This document shows, one piece after another, positions 9,974 through 22,011 of a DNA stretch of 64,000 bases. The notes beneath the pieces were generated by a model. The model searched no databases. It worked only from the letters and a program-made list of their open reading frames with translations, and was not told where the DNA came from. The DNA comes from Hericium rajendrae (lineage: Eukaryota > Basidiomycota > Agaricomycetes > Russulales > Hericiaceae), in contig CM065886.1 in assembly GCA_033439255.1 (NCBI GenBank), positions 2,604,001-2,668,000 on the forward strand. Direction: 5' to 3'. Every line of letters begins with the position of its first letter. Positions within the stretch are counted from its first letter, which is position 1. The translations under genes were made by a program, and so were the position numbers.

Positions 9974-11245
9974 CCAGGATGCATACGGCAAAGCTCGATT
10001 TAAGACATCTTCCTATTATTTTTCCGTTCTTTCAATTATCTGGATTACTTTTCGTGTCTCTCCACAAATACCCATCTTCGTATCTACAGTAGTGCAAAAG
10101 GCTTGCCAATGAAAGTCATCTTCTTGTGCTCGAAACATCTTCCGCGACATATCTTTTACTGAATCAAAGAATGCTTCTGGCGTATCATGTGTAGTCTAAG
10201 GCAGAGTAGATTATGAGTCAAACATCGTGCCCCAGTCGACGTTTCATCTGACCACGGCGCTGCCTGACATTGAACACGGCGAACACTGAACATCCAAGCT
10301 AGAACCCGATGCAATCATGCCCCCGGTGTCTATCTGTCCTCTCTCCGATCATCGCGCCTTCGGTGCTGGTTTCAAGCTGATAGCACGCGTACGCATAGTC
10401 TCCGTAGCTGACCTCAAATAGAAGATAATCGTTCTGTCTATTGAGGCGTACGCAAGGCTCTGGCGCAACAAAGGTGTGCAGTACTTATCAGAACGTCAAC
10501 GCACCGTGTCGTTGATATATGGATCGTAGGTGAGGCCTAGGACGTCCAGATGCAGGCATCAGTGATGTACAACACTGGAAGCTCGAATCGAGCATACGCG
10601 AATGAGCATCGCGGTCTGCGTCCCCTCGCAGTGAGGCAGACGAGACATGTGTAAAGCATGCTAGCGGTGCAGCGTGCGCGACGCGATCCGACATTAAGTA
10701 CGGTATGTTCATACCCACAGTGACAGGTGATCTAGAAACAAGGCAGACAAGACGCAGGGCCTGCTAGGCCGCACGGCGCCCACGCTCTGGAAGACACTGG
10801 CTCAGACAGACAATCCTGAGGCACGAAGGTTGAGTCCTGCCTACTCTGCCTCCGGGAGACTAACACTGGCATGTGTCTGTCGCATCAATGCGCATGCGAC
10901 TATCCATACCTGTTATCGCTAGTTAGCATTCACGCGAATGCATCCAGTCGCCAACATGGGAGCGAACGACGCCGGCACAAGGGCGCGCCGAAGCTAATAG
11001 CCACCAAGATGTAAGTACGAAGACGGAGGCCTCAACGGTGCGACACTTCGGTTTCCATACGATGATGCTACTCACACCCTTCGACGCCGCGGGATGTTCG
11101 CGCCGATACACTGCTGCTTCTCCACAGACCCCGAACTAGGATCGACACGTTCATACCCACGAAACTCAATCAGCGATTCGCTCTAGATTACAATTTAACG
11201 ATACTGTGTCCTTCCGTCTAGACTCTAGACTCTATGACTCTACGC
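9974..11245. other. Intergenic region between convergent genes
   Basis: Lies between the PhoD-like gene (+) and WrbA (-). No gene recognised; frames are short on both strands. It contains the first copy of a dispersed repeat (10195-10252). Confidence 0.5.
10195..10252 (+). repeat. Dispersed repeat, copy 1
   Basis: About 58 bases beginning TCTAAGGCAGAGTAGA and ending GTTTCATCTGAC match 17458-17514 at most positions with a few substitutions and one small indel. Both copies hold a TGAGTCA/TGACTCA-type heptamer in the middle. Flanks outside the block do not match. Confidence 0.7.
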
Positions 11246-12076
11246 TCAGGCGGTCTTGGGGAAGACGCGCTCCCAGAAGGTCTTGCCCTGGATGCTCGCG
11301 ATCTCGAGCTCCAGCGCCGAAGGCTGGCGGCTGCCGTCACCCGCGGAGAGCGTGCCCGCGCCCCACGGCGAGCCTGCACGTAGTCATCAGCACCGCGTAC
11401 CAAAATCATTGAAAGAAGAGGAACGCACCACCATGCACCTCGTCAAGGCTGCTAAGCTGGGCAAAGGAGCGCGCGTAGCCGAGAGGGACGTAGGTAATGC
11501 CGTGGTGGGCGAGGGTAGAGAGCGCGTTGATCGCGGTGGTCTCCTGGCCGCCGCCGAGGCCGGCGGTGGAGACAAAGAGACCGGCGTGCTTGCCCCACAG
11601 AGCGCCGTTTGCCCAGAGCTGGCCCGTGCCGTCCCAGAATGCCTGTGTGGTCCCGTCAGCATCAGCGGCGAACAAGCGGTGAGGAAACGTGGATGCACCT
11701 TCCACTGGCCGGGGAAGTTCCCGTAGCGCGTAGGAATGCCAAAGAGGAAGGCGTCGAACTTGGCGAGGTCGCCCGGCTCAAGGACAGGGTAGGCGGGCTT
11801 CGCAGGCGCGTGCAGCGCCGCGAGGATATTGGCAGGGAGCGTCTCCGGGATCCTGATGCGCGTGTCAGTCAGTGCGGCGCGCGCATGGGGAGGGGAGAAA
11901 CGCACTGGTAGATGGTGGCGGCGCCGCCTGCCTGCTCGACGCCGGTCTTGACGGCCTCGGCGACTATGGCGGGTCAATTAGTTTTGATACAGGGGTGAGC
12001 GGGTGGGGGCCGACGTACGCTTGCCGATGTGGCCGTACATGGTGTAGATGACGATGGCAACGGTCTTGGAGGACAT
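11246..12076 (-). CDS. NAD(P)H:quinone oxidoreductase, WrbA flavodoxin-like family
   Basis: Predicted 203-aa protein from five minus-strand exons: 12076-12019, 11963-11906, 11852-11699, 11642-11429 and 11373-11246, all with GT-AG introns and matching phase. The N-terminus reads [20 protein letters not shown], the FMN-phosphate loop of WrbA/flavodoxin-like proteins, followed by [14 protein letters not shown]. Later come [17 protein letters not shown] and [14 protein letters not shown], both typical of type IV quinone reductases (also known as the Alt a 7 / Cla h 7 allergen family). The length matches the family. It would reduce quinones by two electrons with FMN and NAD(P)H, protecting against redox cycling, in fungi often tied to lignin- and aromatic-compound metabolism. 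No partner gene is adjacent. Confidence 0.9.
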
Positions 12077-14102
12077 GGTGTTCTAGTTCTAGGATATCTA
12101 GAGGTGAATAGAGACTTCGACGGAAGCAGCGGCGCTCTTATAGGGCGGGCCCGACGCGTGATGAGAGGATCCGTCCAGAATAGGAAGTGGCACGGTTGTC
12201 TGGCCCCTGGCCCGCGCTCCTCCGCCTAGCTTATCTGGTCATCATATCCATCACTCCCGCTGCTTTCCAAGTGTGCACGACATCGATATTATGTCTGCTT
12301 GCCGTTGATTCGCGCTGCTTGCCTTTAGGAGGGCTTCGTCAGGCTGACGCGAAGGCGCGGTGTCAGCATTAATCAGAGCGAATTCCCGATCGCCAGCGGT
12401 CCATTGGCGGTCCATGCAGCGCCATGTGCGAGCTGCACTGCTCGAAACGGAAAAAAACGCTGCTTAAAATTCTAACGCAATCAAATTTTACTCGCCGCCG
12501 TCAGCAGATGACCGTGGATGTCTTACGCTGCATGACGCAGGTGATGGTGAGCCATTGCGCGACGTTCTGATCGAAGAGCATGGAACGCAGCTGCCGCATT
12601 GTACAGGTTTCGACGGGTTTAGGCTGCCCTGTAGAATGCGCAGCTCCGCGGGGGAGAGCAGGTCGTGATGCTCGAGCTTGCGAATCCTGGAAGCTCGCGG
12701 CGTTCATTTTCAATGCCTGCACCTGGATGTTTTTATTTATGTCAACGACAACATGCTGCGTTCTGATAAGTACTGCACACCTTCGTTAGACCAAAGCCGG
12801 CGTGCGCATGCGTGCTATCACTTCGAAACTGACACCGAAGGGATGCGATGATCGGCCGGATGATGAGCGGCTTCTATTTCTGCATCGGATGGAGACAGTA
12901 GAGCAGTCGACCTGGTAAGTCGCGGTTCTAGCTCGAAAGTTAAGTGTCCGCGTTGCTCGCCGTTCAGTGTCAAGGAACTGGGTTGCATTCGCCGCGGGCG
13001 ATGGGACCATCAAGCTCTTCCTGGTAGAAGAAACACGAGGGACATGCGTGATTGACGGGGGCCAAGGAACCAAGCATCGCTATTATACCCTGTGCGCCAC
13101 GGCGAAATTCTCGTACATTTCGCACCAATGTCAGTATCTTCTGTGCGCGTCATTTTGAGCATATGAGGACGCTCCCCAGCACAGAGCCCTCTTACCGTTT
13201 CGCATGATACAGCGCGTGAGCACATACCCGCCCACCTTCGCGGCAACGACTCTCGCTGCGTGCCGGCATACTCTGAGCACAGTGCGTATCCGCTTGATCG
13301 TGTGGCGCAGGCGTATCGTTGGCATGCTTGCATTCTTGTTGCAGTGATAATCTGTGCATATATGCGATTTCCTTGCATCGTAAGAGCATTACTGTCTGGA
13401 CCAACAGTATCGCTAAGATGAGACCTGTCGGTATTTACATATGCCGTGAGTCCTTGCCCGCGGCAGCGTGAACAAGCTGCAGGATCGTACGGCTTGCATT
13501 TCTTGCTTGATCTCTCCGGCGTTCTACATCACATTTTCTGTTGATATGTTAGCTGAAGCATGTGAATGCTGCGGGTTCATATAGGCATGTCAGTGGAATT
13601 GGGAGGTACCTGCATGAGTGAAACGGAGCTGAATATGACTTAGCTTGCGCTCTGAGACAAGATAACAGCCGACTTATGCACGACGACACCGTCGTCGACG
13701 TGGTGGTTGCTCAGTCACCCAGCGCTCAGCTGGGAACTCGAGCCAGAAGTTCGCCCGCAGAGGCACGTGCCGGATTCGTCTCAGCACGTGACAAAAACTT
13801 TTGAATACGCCAGGTACGCGGGTACTCTTGAGTTCGCCGTACCCTCATATCGTAGTCACAGCATACGTCGCCGTTCACGACAGAGGCCTTAAAAAAGTCA
13901 GTAAGTTTCAGGTACGACGAAATTTCTATGAAAGTCAATCACATTGTGATCTGTCTTCCACAGGACCACAACTTACGAAGCATTGGATACTTCGCTGTGG
14001 GATGCGGTCGGAAGAGCCACCATCGTCGGTTGACATTGCCAGGTAAGCCCTAGAGCACACTTTCGGTATCATACCAGCTATAAAACTCCTGCAGATCAAA
14101 TC
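12077..14102. other. Shared upstream region of two divergent genes; no gene recognised
   Basis: Two kilobases separate WrbA (-) from the RRN5-like gene (+). Open frames are short, overlap on both strands and have no recognised motif. A likely 5'-UTR intron of the downstream gene lies at about 14042-14094 (GTAAGC donor, CTGCAG acceptor). Confidence 0.45.
12137..12142 (-). promoter_or_regulatory. TATA-like element of the WrbA gene
   Basis: Minus strand reads TATAAG about 60 bases upstream of the ATG at 12076, a usual distance for a fungal TATA box with a short leader. Confidence 0.5.
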
Positions 14103-16372
14103 ATGAGCGATGAACCCGACGCGCCGCCGTCACTTGCCGCCGAGCCAAACGCTGCCTATATGTCACACTATCTCGACCACATCTCGACCACCCGAACCCA
14201 TCTCGTAGATGATGCACTAAAATTTCAGGACTCGTTTCACCCGCCCACAGGATATTGGACCGCATCCGAAAAGTCCGCATTTTTCTACGCGCTGTCTATC
14301 TACTCGCGCCTCCGTCCCGACCTCATAGCTACACACATCCGCTCCAAAACCGTCGTTGATGTCGTCGTATACCTCGAATACCTGCGCCAGGAGTCCACAG
14401 ATACCCCTCCTCCACATACATCTCGATCCAAACTCCCCATTGCTGTCGAGGTATCTGACGCCCTCGTCGCGTTCGAGGAGGAGCAGGCCGTGCTCCTCGC
14501 TGAAGCCGAGCCCGAACTCGAGGCACAGGCGCTGGAAGGCGCACGCGAACAGGAGCTGCGCACACAGCGCAACACCATGCGTGTCCGGCGCGGTCAAGGC
14601 ACGCGCGCGCATGGCAGCGAGCGCGACCGGGAAAGCGAGCGCGCGCGGCGCGAGGAGTTCGCTACCTGGCGGGCGGCGAAGACGCAGCAGTGGCAGCGCG
14701 ACGACTTCCTGGCCGAGTTCCACAGCGTGAAGCTCGCGGTGCTCGACGCTGTGCTCCGCGGCGACGACCCGTCCGAGGAGCAGGACGACGGCGATGCAGC
14801 GAGCGTGTCCACAAATGCCCAAGCACATACGCACACAGAAAGCATTGCTGAAAATCCCTCCGTGACGCCTGTTGACGACGCGCTCATCGACCCAGCGCTC
14901 CTTGCAGAATCCAGGTCTGAATCTCAGTCCATGCTGCCCTCCAGAGTCACGACGCCGCCTCCACCTTGTTCAACACCAGGCCCATCTGGCCAGCCTACAT
15001 TCTCTGCTCCGCAGCTTTCCATCTCAACGGATCCTCCGGCGGCTGCCCGGCTCCACGCTGATGACCCACAAGAGTCTACGGAGCAGATGTCGCCTGCGTC
15101 ACGCCGCCGGTTTCAGAAGCGGTTATACATGCGTCGCAAGCGCGCCGGAGCCAAGGGCGTCGCTGTTTCAACCGAGATCAGCAAAATGAAGCCCGGACGC
15201 AAAGGCAAGCAGCGCGCCGAGTCGGTGCCCGCCCCGGCTGACGAGCAGAAGGATCAGGCGGAAGCAGAAACGGCGTCAACTTCGGCGAACGGTGGTGAGC
15301 CGCAGAGGAAACCGACCAAGCGCGGCAAGACGCGTTACGAGAAGATGAAGGAGGGGTTCGAGGCATGCGACATCGACGCGGACTTTCTGCAGCGCGAGGG
15401 GCTCGATCTGTTCCATTATGGTGCTCTCGGTCGCCTCATGCGGTACGTCCCCCGCTGCATAATCTAGGCGATGCTCACGCGGTTTGCTAGTATCTACGCG
15501 GGTCTACATGAAGATCGCGAAGGCGTGGAGACACTGATATCGGGCGAGACGCTGCGGACGCTGCAGGTCCTCGTGGAGGAGTTCGTCCGCGAGCTCGTGC
15601 GGCGAGCGATCGTCTCGCGGGAGCAAGAGCAGGACCTCAAGTCGCTGACCAAGGCGTGGCGGCTGGGCGAGAAGCAGGTGCGTACTCATTTAAGATAACC
15701 CTCCAGGCAGGGTGCTCAGTGTGCACGGTGTAGGTCGTACATTCCAACGTGGCGCACGCGCTCGAGATGATGGGCATGGCGCACCTTGACAAGCGGAGCC
15801 AGCTCGCGACGATCCTTCCGCGGTTCGGGATCAGCGTGGACGATGACAACGGCGAGACGGACGCCGCTCCGCAGGCTACCGAGCCAGACCATTCCACGAC
15901 CGACGCGCAGGTGCCGATAAATGATGCGCATCATCAAATGTACGCGCCGTTCGTGCGCATCCCGGGCATCGACCTGCCGGCGCCCTCCACGTCTGCGGCA
16001 GAAGGAGAAGTGAGGGAAGATTTACTGTCAGAGGAAGACGTCGAGGATCTATGCGCGGAGCTGGACGAGGAGGTGGCGTTGAACCGCGTCGATATGCAGG
16101 CGGCGGAGGAGTGCGAGCAGACGCTGCTCTTCCACTTCGGGCTGGGCGGGCAGGAGGCGACGGCGACGAAGCGGCAGAAGACACTGCTGCCACCTGATGC
16201 GAATGAGACGGCAAAAGTGCACGAGAGCGGCAAGAAGAGGAAACGGCGAGCGCTGGATGAAGATGTGCAGGACCAGCAGCGCAAGAAGGGGCGCGGTGTG
16301 GGTATGTACGTGGAGCCGGATGGAATCAGGATCAAGAGCGCGGTGTTTATTGACTCGGACGAGGATGACTAG
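14103..16372 (+). CDS. SANT/Myb-domain protein resembling RRN5 (RNA polymerase I upstream factor)
   Basis: Predicted 721-aa protein from three exons: 14103-15442, 15491-15677 and 15734-16372, with GT-AG introns and matching phases. Residues about 50-97 form a SANT-like domain: GYWTASEKSAFFYALSIYS followed by RLRPDLIATHI and KTVVDVVVYLEYL. This WT-x-EK-x-FF pattern is typical of RRN5, a subunit of the upstream activation factor at rDNA promoters in yeasts. A charged helix with a coiled-coil look follows (about 120-205), then a disordered Ser/Pro stretch, a basic patch (about 330-360), a helical region containing FVRELVRRAIVSREQEQDLKS, and an acidic C-terminus with KKRKRRALDED. Nuclear localisation is expected. 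RRN5-like is an inference from the SANT pattern; another chromatin-binding SANT protein remains possible. A presumed intron ends 8 bases before the ATG, so TATAAA at 14079 may not be a core promoter. Confidence 0.75.
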
Positions 16373-16670
16373 AAGGAAAGTATTGCATAGGCTCTTCCAC
16401 ATTGCAATCGCGGTTGTTACTTACTTCTTGTTTATGGCTGGACTCACCTGATCTAAAAGCCGTATTGTACATGAAGCATAATGATAATATTGAAGAATGA
16501 TACTGTACATTTGAGGATGATAGGATGCGGGGAAAGTAATAAGACAAGAAGGGGAAAAGTCATACAAATGTGGAAGTCAGCGAGTTGTAGCCGTCAGGCA
16601 TTGCAACCGCTGGCCCGCCCGCTATATCTCTCTGCGGGATCGCAAAGCAAAAATCTTGATGCCCAGGCCG

Positions 16671-17290
16671 CTATAGCATCAGATATGTCCCCTCAGGAAT
16701 ACTGTATTTCTCCGCTCCAGGCTTGAGTGGGCCGGGACATCCTGCCGCTGCCTCCCAAGACTTGAGAGGGCCTGAGAACATGAACACGCCTGGCCGCGGG
16801 ATGGGCGTCATTTGATACCCGTCTGGGGTGTTCACAGCTTCCTTCTTGCGTCGGTCATAGAAGTCGAGACAATACTGGCCGAAAGTTGCAAGGCCGCCGG
16901 ACCAGACGCGAATGGATAGATTCGAGTCGGGGATCGTGTAGTAATGCACGCCGGGATCGCCATCCTCTGGCTTTGCCTATGAGAGGGTAGACTCGTCAGC
17001 CAGAGAACGCCTGCATGCTGTAAAGAGATAACGCACTCCCAGCACAACTGGCCCGCCGGCAGCCATGAGGGCATTCCCACGCTGACGGAGGTAGGCCAAA
17101 GCCTCTTCTAGTATCTACCCTCTTCTCGGAATAGCCTCTCTGTCTAAAGATTGTGCGGTTTATCTCATCCTTGCTTGGAAGGTTCCGGTTGGGGTGAATC
17201 GAGGCGCAGTATTCTCCCCATAGATCTCGGACTTCGGTCTGTGCTGGCTGAACAGGTGAACGAAGCGGTAATAAAACTGGTCGGGTTAGC
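16671..17290 (-). pseudogene. Decayed gene of unknown function
   Basis: The last exon (16976-16671) reads HYYTIPDSNLSIRVWSGG, then LATFGQYCLDFYDRRKKEAV, and ends in a normal stop; a 60-bp GT-AG intron (17036-16977) precedes it. Upstream exon sequence reads LEEALAYLRQRGNALMAAGG, and before it, in another frame, RDLWGEYCASIHPNRNLPSK and RTIFRQRGYSEKR. The change of frame near 17112 has no splice signals to explain it, so the copy looks frameshifted. I do not recognise the family. The product, when whole, would be a soluble protein of which we see about 180 residues. Confidence 0.45.
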
Positions 17291-18329
17291 TGAATCACAG
17301 CTGAGTTAGCAGTATACTCCGAAATGTGAAACGAACAAATGCACCTGAGCAGATGTATTTCGACAAGACATGGTACATCTAGAGAATGGACCTGGCAGAC
17401 AAGAACAAGAGGGAACACCGTGGCTCGCGTCGCGAAACAGGTCACGTAGTTAGTCTCCCTAAGGCAGAGTAGATGATGACTCAACCATCGTGCCTCAGGA
17501 TCGTTTCATCTGACGTCTGCTTTCTATAGCCGCGTCTTGTCAGAAAGTCTGTATCGATATGAGACTAGCTGTAATATCATGCCTATGCTTCGAATGCTCC
17601 CATGCTGCTCAATTTGGATATTTTGACTCAGTCCTGTACTTCGAGTCATTATTATTACTTTATATAAACCGGACGTTGCCTCAAGGGGCGTCCGGAAACC
17701 GAGCGCCCAAACATCAGCAAAATTACAAGAGTACGACCAGGGATGAAGACGCCTTATAAGGTTGGCCAGGTATGCCAGGCTCACCAGGAAATGAGTTTCT
17801 GGCAAGACCTTTTCGCAGATGGATTTTCTGACCAGACGCCGCCAGAATGGTACGTCTGATAAGGCCTGGTGGCACCTGGTGGACCTTACAAGGTCTCGCC
17901 AGCTGCTCCGACATTATCATGGGTTTTCAAAGCAAGCAAGCCCTGTCCCATATACGTGATGTCAATACAGTATTACTTAGGGAAATCACACATTACTACT
18001 CTATGCACCATGTTCGAAGTGAGACACAAATCAGATCAAATTTAATATTCTAGTATCTAGTGAAGCTACAACGGTACAAGTCATGAAACACAGTTGATGC
18101 GCATCGGAAAAAGTTGAGAACGTCCACGAAACGGAAAGTCTGCGACTGCGACTGCGACTGCGACTGCGGTGAGTAAGCAGGCGGCCGGCGCTATGTTTAG
18201 AACTGGAGATCGATTGTATCTCACCTCGATCGCGAAGCGCGCTGCCCGATGCGTCGACGCGCCATCGTCCCTAGATCTCGACTTCAACTTCGTCGCGTCC
18301 CATCGCCGTTTGTCGCCCTCTCATCCACT
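17291..18329. other. Intergenic DNA with repeats
   Basis: No gene recognised. It contains the second copy of the dispersed repeat (17458-17514), a stretch rich in CCAGG/CCTGG strings (about 17750-17890), and a hexamer microsatellite of unit GCGACT at 18141-18168. Confidence 0.45.
17458..17514 (+). repeat. Dispersed repeat, copy 2
   Basis: Matches 10195-10252 over about 57 bases (CTAAGGCAGAGTAGAT ... GTTTCATCTGAC). See copy 1. Confidence 0.7.
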
Positions 18330-19232
18330 ACCCTCATCTATCCAGCAATAGCCACACACAACCCATGCACATTGGCAGAGTATGTACCCCCACCCGCCCC
18401 TCACAACGACCCAGTATCTGCGCACAACCACGCCAGACCGCCGACACCCGGAGTCGAAGTGGAAGATCCCCGCACGGTCGAGGGGGCCGGCGTGATTGGA
18501 GACAGACATCCGCGATCTCCAGTACATGCTCGGTCATGACAATTGTAAGTCCAGGCCACCACTGGTGATATCTGTTGCTGATCACACGAGCGAAGCCCGC
18601 ATCTGCCAATGCTCACAAAAACATGGACAGCGTCGTATCGACTCGTTCGACCTGCTCGCCTTGTGCGCGCTCCGTGCCGTCAAGCATGACAGTCTTGTGC
18701 CGTATCCGGGCGGCTCACTCTTCTTCACGTTCGCGGACCTCGTCATCCACAGCATCCTCAACACGAACGCACAGGCTTGGCCACAGAACGACGTGAGCAG
18801 CTGCCTCAACCTGCGCCCGCTGTATGGCAGATCGCAGGCAGACGTCGACTGGACTCACCGGAAGGATGGCATGGGCTGCCTGTTAGGACAATATGTCAGG
18901 TTGCTCATGATGCTGCCGTCCATCTGCGCAATGCTTGTGCTCCTCAGCCACAACCGTAACGTACGTCGCGACCTGCTTTTGCCTTTTGCCTGCATTACTA
19001 CCTAGGCACGTTGCAGTTCATCGCCGAGACGATACTCAGCCTTAATGAGCGCGGGGCCTTCATGACGACGCCGTGGACAGACAAGGCGAAGCATCGCATG
19101 CAGGACGAAGAAAAGTGCCAGCGCGCGCGCCTTGTCAATGCCGCCTTCTTCATGCAAATCGTCCTCTGCGACTGAGTTCAATCCCAACTTCCTGCGCGGC
19201 TTCATGCCTAGAATCGAATCCAAGGTGAACAC
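18330..19232 (+). pseudogene. Broken fragment of a Ppo-type haem fatty-acid dioxygenase
   Basis: Blocks match the animal-peroxidase-like domain of fungal psi-producing oxygenases (linoleate dioxygenases): SLVPYPGGSLFFTFADLVIH, then SSCLNLRPLYGRSQADVD, then an apparent intron (about 18961-19017), then ETILSLNERGAF and ARLVNAAFFMQIVL. An upstream part, LAEYVPPPAPHNDP (18400-18480) and DIRDLQYMLGHDN (18500-18545), lies in two frames. There is a stop after FFMQIVL and the cytochrome P450-like half is missing altogether, so this is a truncated, non-functional relic. Whole enzymes of this family make oxylipins that control sporulation. Confidence 0.65.
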
Positions 19233-19342
19233 AGCTACGATGGCTTCATAGAGCAGTTCTGATCGATAATGGGAAGAAGGCTAGTGTTGCGAAGTAGATT
19301 GTTGCTTCAAAAATATAGCTGTACAATAATTATGCAGTCTGT

Positions 19343-21618
19343 CTATGATTCCTCCGAATAGAACTCTGGGACATTCCCAACAACAATACCCTGAGCCTCT
19401 AGCTTCTTGCGCGTGATTTGGTTCCTTCGCAAGATCATCTCATCCAAAAAGAAGCAGTACTTATCGCGTGTCATCTCTCGAAGGATTGAGTGGAATCCGC
19501 CTAGCCAGACGTTGGTCTGTTCAGCAATTGATGCGTTGAATTGCCAACCTGTGCCATCCTCGGTACGCAGTTCCTCAAACAAGTGTGGGTTGCAATATCG
19601 CTGGCAATCGACATCTGTGATCTTATGCTTCTCTCCGTGGTGGAACGGGTCGACCGGAAAGCCGATCTTATACAGCAATGGATCATTTTGCGCCCTACGG
19701 TGGCGAAAGACTCCACAGCCTGTGTCGAAGATGTGGATGTCGGGCTGTGACCCTGGCTGGCGAAATACCCTATCGGTGAATTTCTACATGCTCTCATCAG
19801 TCTCCATCTTGCCCTTACTAGATCTGCACTCACCACAACTTGAGGCGTCGTCTCTGACCCATAAAATGTCTCCCGAGCAACAATCATCCCACATGGTCGG
19901 AAGATGAACTCCTCGTTATGAGTTCTTCTTCGCCCAAAGCGTGCACGTATGCGACGATTGCCTGATGCTGGCTTCTCAATGTTGCATGCTGGGTCGGGCG
20001 GTGCTCCAGGTGTGTCTGTCTTGTCAACATGATCCATGGCGAACTCCTCCTCTTCATCAGCTGCTGTGGTGGATGCAGCTTGTGCATCCTCCGGATGCGT
20101 CACATTCATACGCTGAAGCCGGGCTTTCAACTGGAACATGGCCTTGTCATGCTGATGTTTTCTATCTTCAAGCTTCCGATGTTCGGGGTCATGGCACGTC
20201 TTCCGATTGGGGGCAATGGGCATCGAGCAGTCAACGACAGAACAGATCTCCTCCATAGCTCTGTGCTCCGGACAGAAGCGATCCTGATTATTTGCGAGGG
20301 GGATCTTGCAATGTGCTACTCCACAGCAAGGATGTCCGATTGTAATGCCGTCTATAACAATCACAGATACTTTTTCTGTTATGGTCGACAGTAAATATTC
20401 AGTACTGAATATTGAGCAGTATTCTAGAATTAAACGCACTGTGCTCCCCTTCGCCTGCCTCATCTGGGTACCAGCGTACACATTTGTCGCAGTAATGGGA
20501 CCATTCAGGCTGATTTATCTCTTCGATACGTGCATTGCGTGCACGCATCGCAGCCGTGAATCGATCCTTCTGCGCGCCTGAATGGGGGATCTGTAGGACA
20601 TAGTCTTCCCGAAAAGCATCTTCAACGAGGCTCAGGACGAGAAATGCATCCCATACATGCTCTGTCCGTAATTCCGGCTTGAACTGCCGATGCGACGTGG
20701 ACGTTGGGTCTGGGTTCTGCGACAAGCATGTGTTGTACATCCGTGCCGCATTGGTGGCTGACGTCCTAAAACCTATGAGCTACAACACTAATGGATGATG
20801 GTCAATTGAATAGAACACGAACCATGAATGAAGCATGAGTCCTATAAAGACCCGAACAACTGATGTCTCAATAAATTGATGTTCGCCTGCCTGAATCACA
20901 TCTGGGATGCCTTCGTAGTATGTTCGGATCTCATCCTTTACAGAATAGCCATGATGGTAGTTTGTATTGCAACCTGTTGGACAAATATCAGAGGTCTTAA
21001 AGCACGCTGCCTGGAACAAACACAGCAGCATACCTGAACAGTAAAAATGTACACTATATGCTGGGACTGCGCCCTCTGCAAGAGTAAAGAGTGTGACCTC
21101 GGGTGTCTCTTTTTTACGCAGAAGCCTGATGCCTTGTTCGCAGCAGTTGGGGTTGAGGCATACTAGTGTGGGTGGGTGTAGCATGTGTTTTGCTAGATAT
21201 TTTTATATAGTAAGAACCGTTATAGATTGCACTAACTGCGCCGAGGATCCAACGTACCTAGTGGTACAGCTCTGGTATGGGCATGCTCATCAAATAGACC
21301 CATGTCTGATTGACTCCTGGGCTCTGAGCTCGCCGGCGCTGAGTTGGCTGGGTTCCACACTAGCTCTGCGAGCGCTGTCCAGCACCCATTGACGAAGTCT
21401 CTATGCAGATCAAGAGCACCAGCCAGAAAAAGCTGAACATGGGCAGGCAGTAGATTTGGTATCTTGCTCGGCGGGTGGTCAGGTTTCTGTGCAATGCTAA
21501 TCTCAGTTCGTAGTCGGGAAGCCAGGCGAATGAACGTTATCGCAGTCTCAAGCGTTAAGACGTCAACCAGGCCTGGTGTGCGAGAGAGAAGTTCATACAG
21601 GTGAGCGAAGGCTAGCAT
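19343..21618 (-). CDS. CxC5/CxC6 cysteine-cluster protein associated with KDZ transposons
   Basis: Predicted 659-aa protein from six minus-strand exons: 21618-21258, 21192-21034, 20973-20823, 20765-20440, 20375-19834 and 19783-19343, all phases matching and no break. The N-terminal helices (residues 1-120) are followed by a first cysteine cluster (LVCLNPNCCEQGIRLLRKK, then FYCSGCNTNYHHGYSVKD), typical of CxC5. A second cluster (IDGITIGHPCCGVAHCK and DRFCPEH, EEICSVVDC) is typical of CxC6. The C-terminal part has IFDTGCGVF, then HHGEKHKITDVDCQRYCNP, then SIAEQTNVWLGGF and FFLDEMILRRN. These proteins are lineage-specific expansions in agaricomycetes and belong to the KDZ transposon world. The exact role is not established; the zinc clusters suggest DNA binding. 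A KDZ transposase proper is not visible nearby. It lies on the same strand as the TET/JBP-like gene further right. Confidence 0.85.
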
Positions 21619-21778
21619 TTGAAATGGAAATTTAGCAGGTTTCGTGGAGGTGGTGCGCGTGAACAGGATGTAAAGGAAAACTGACGCATGAATTGAATTC
21701 CTAAAGTCAGACAGTGGTTGGATCCCACCAGATTCTCGCCCTACACGTTATTGTCAACTACAACAACATTCACCCCCA

Positions 21779-22011
21779 ATGTCCACCCATCAGCCTCCTC
21801 TGAGGTTTCGCCGTAGCAGAGTCTTCAACGAACACATGGTTGCTACACCTTGTGCACGGTGCTTGCAGAATATGTGCGACCGAGCCGTGCAGAAGCAGGT
21901 ATGATTGCTCAGCTTTTCTCTGTTGTAAAACTTATTCATTCATGCCATCCCAGCAACAAGCTGCTAAGACCGCTGAAGACGTCGAGAGGGAGCACAGAAA
22001 CACCATATGAG
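21779..22011 (+). CDS. Possible short gene or fragment with a CxxC...C motif
   Basis: An ATG at 21779 opens a frame reading HMVATPCARCLQNMCDRAVQ up to 21899, then a plausible intron (GTATGA donor, about 21900-21952, CCCAG acceptor) and QQAAKTAEDVEREHRNTI with a stop at about 22009. The cysteine spacing recalls short zinc-knuckle segments of agaricomycete expansion families, but the product is under 70 residues. It may be a relic. Confidence 0.25.
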
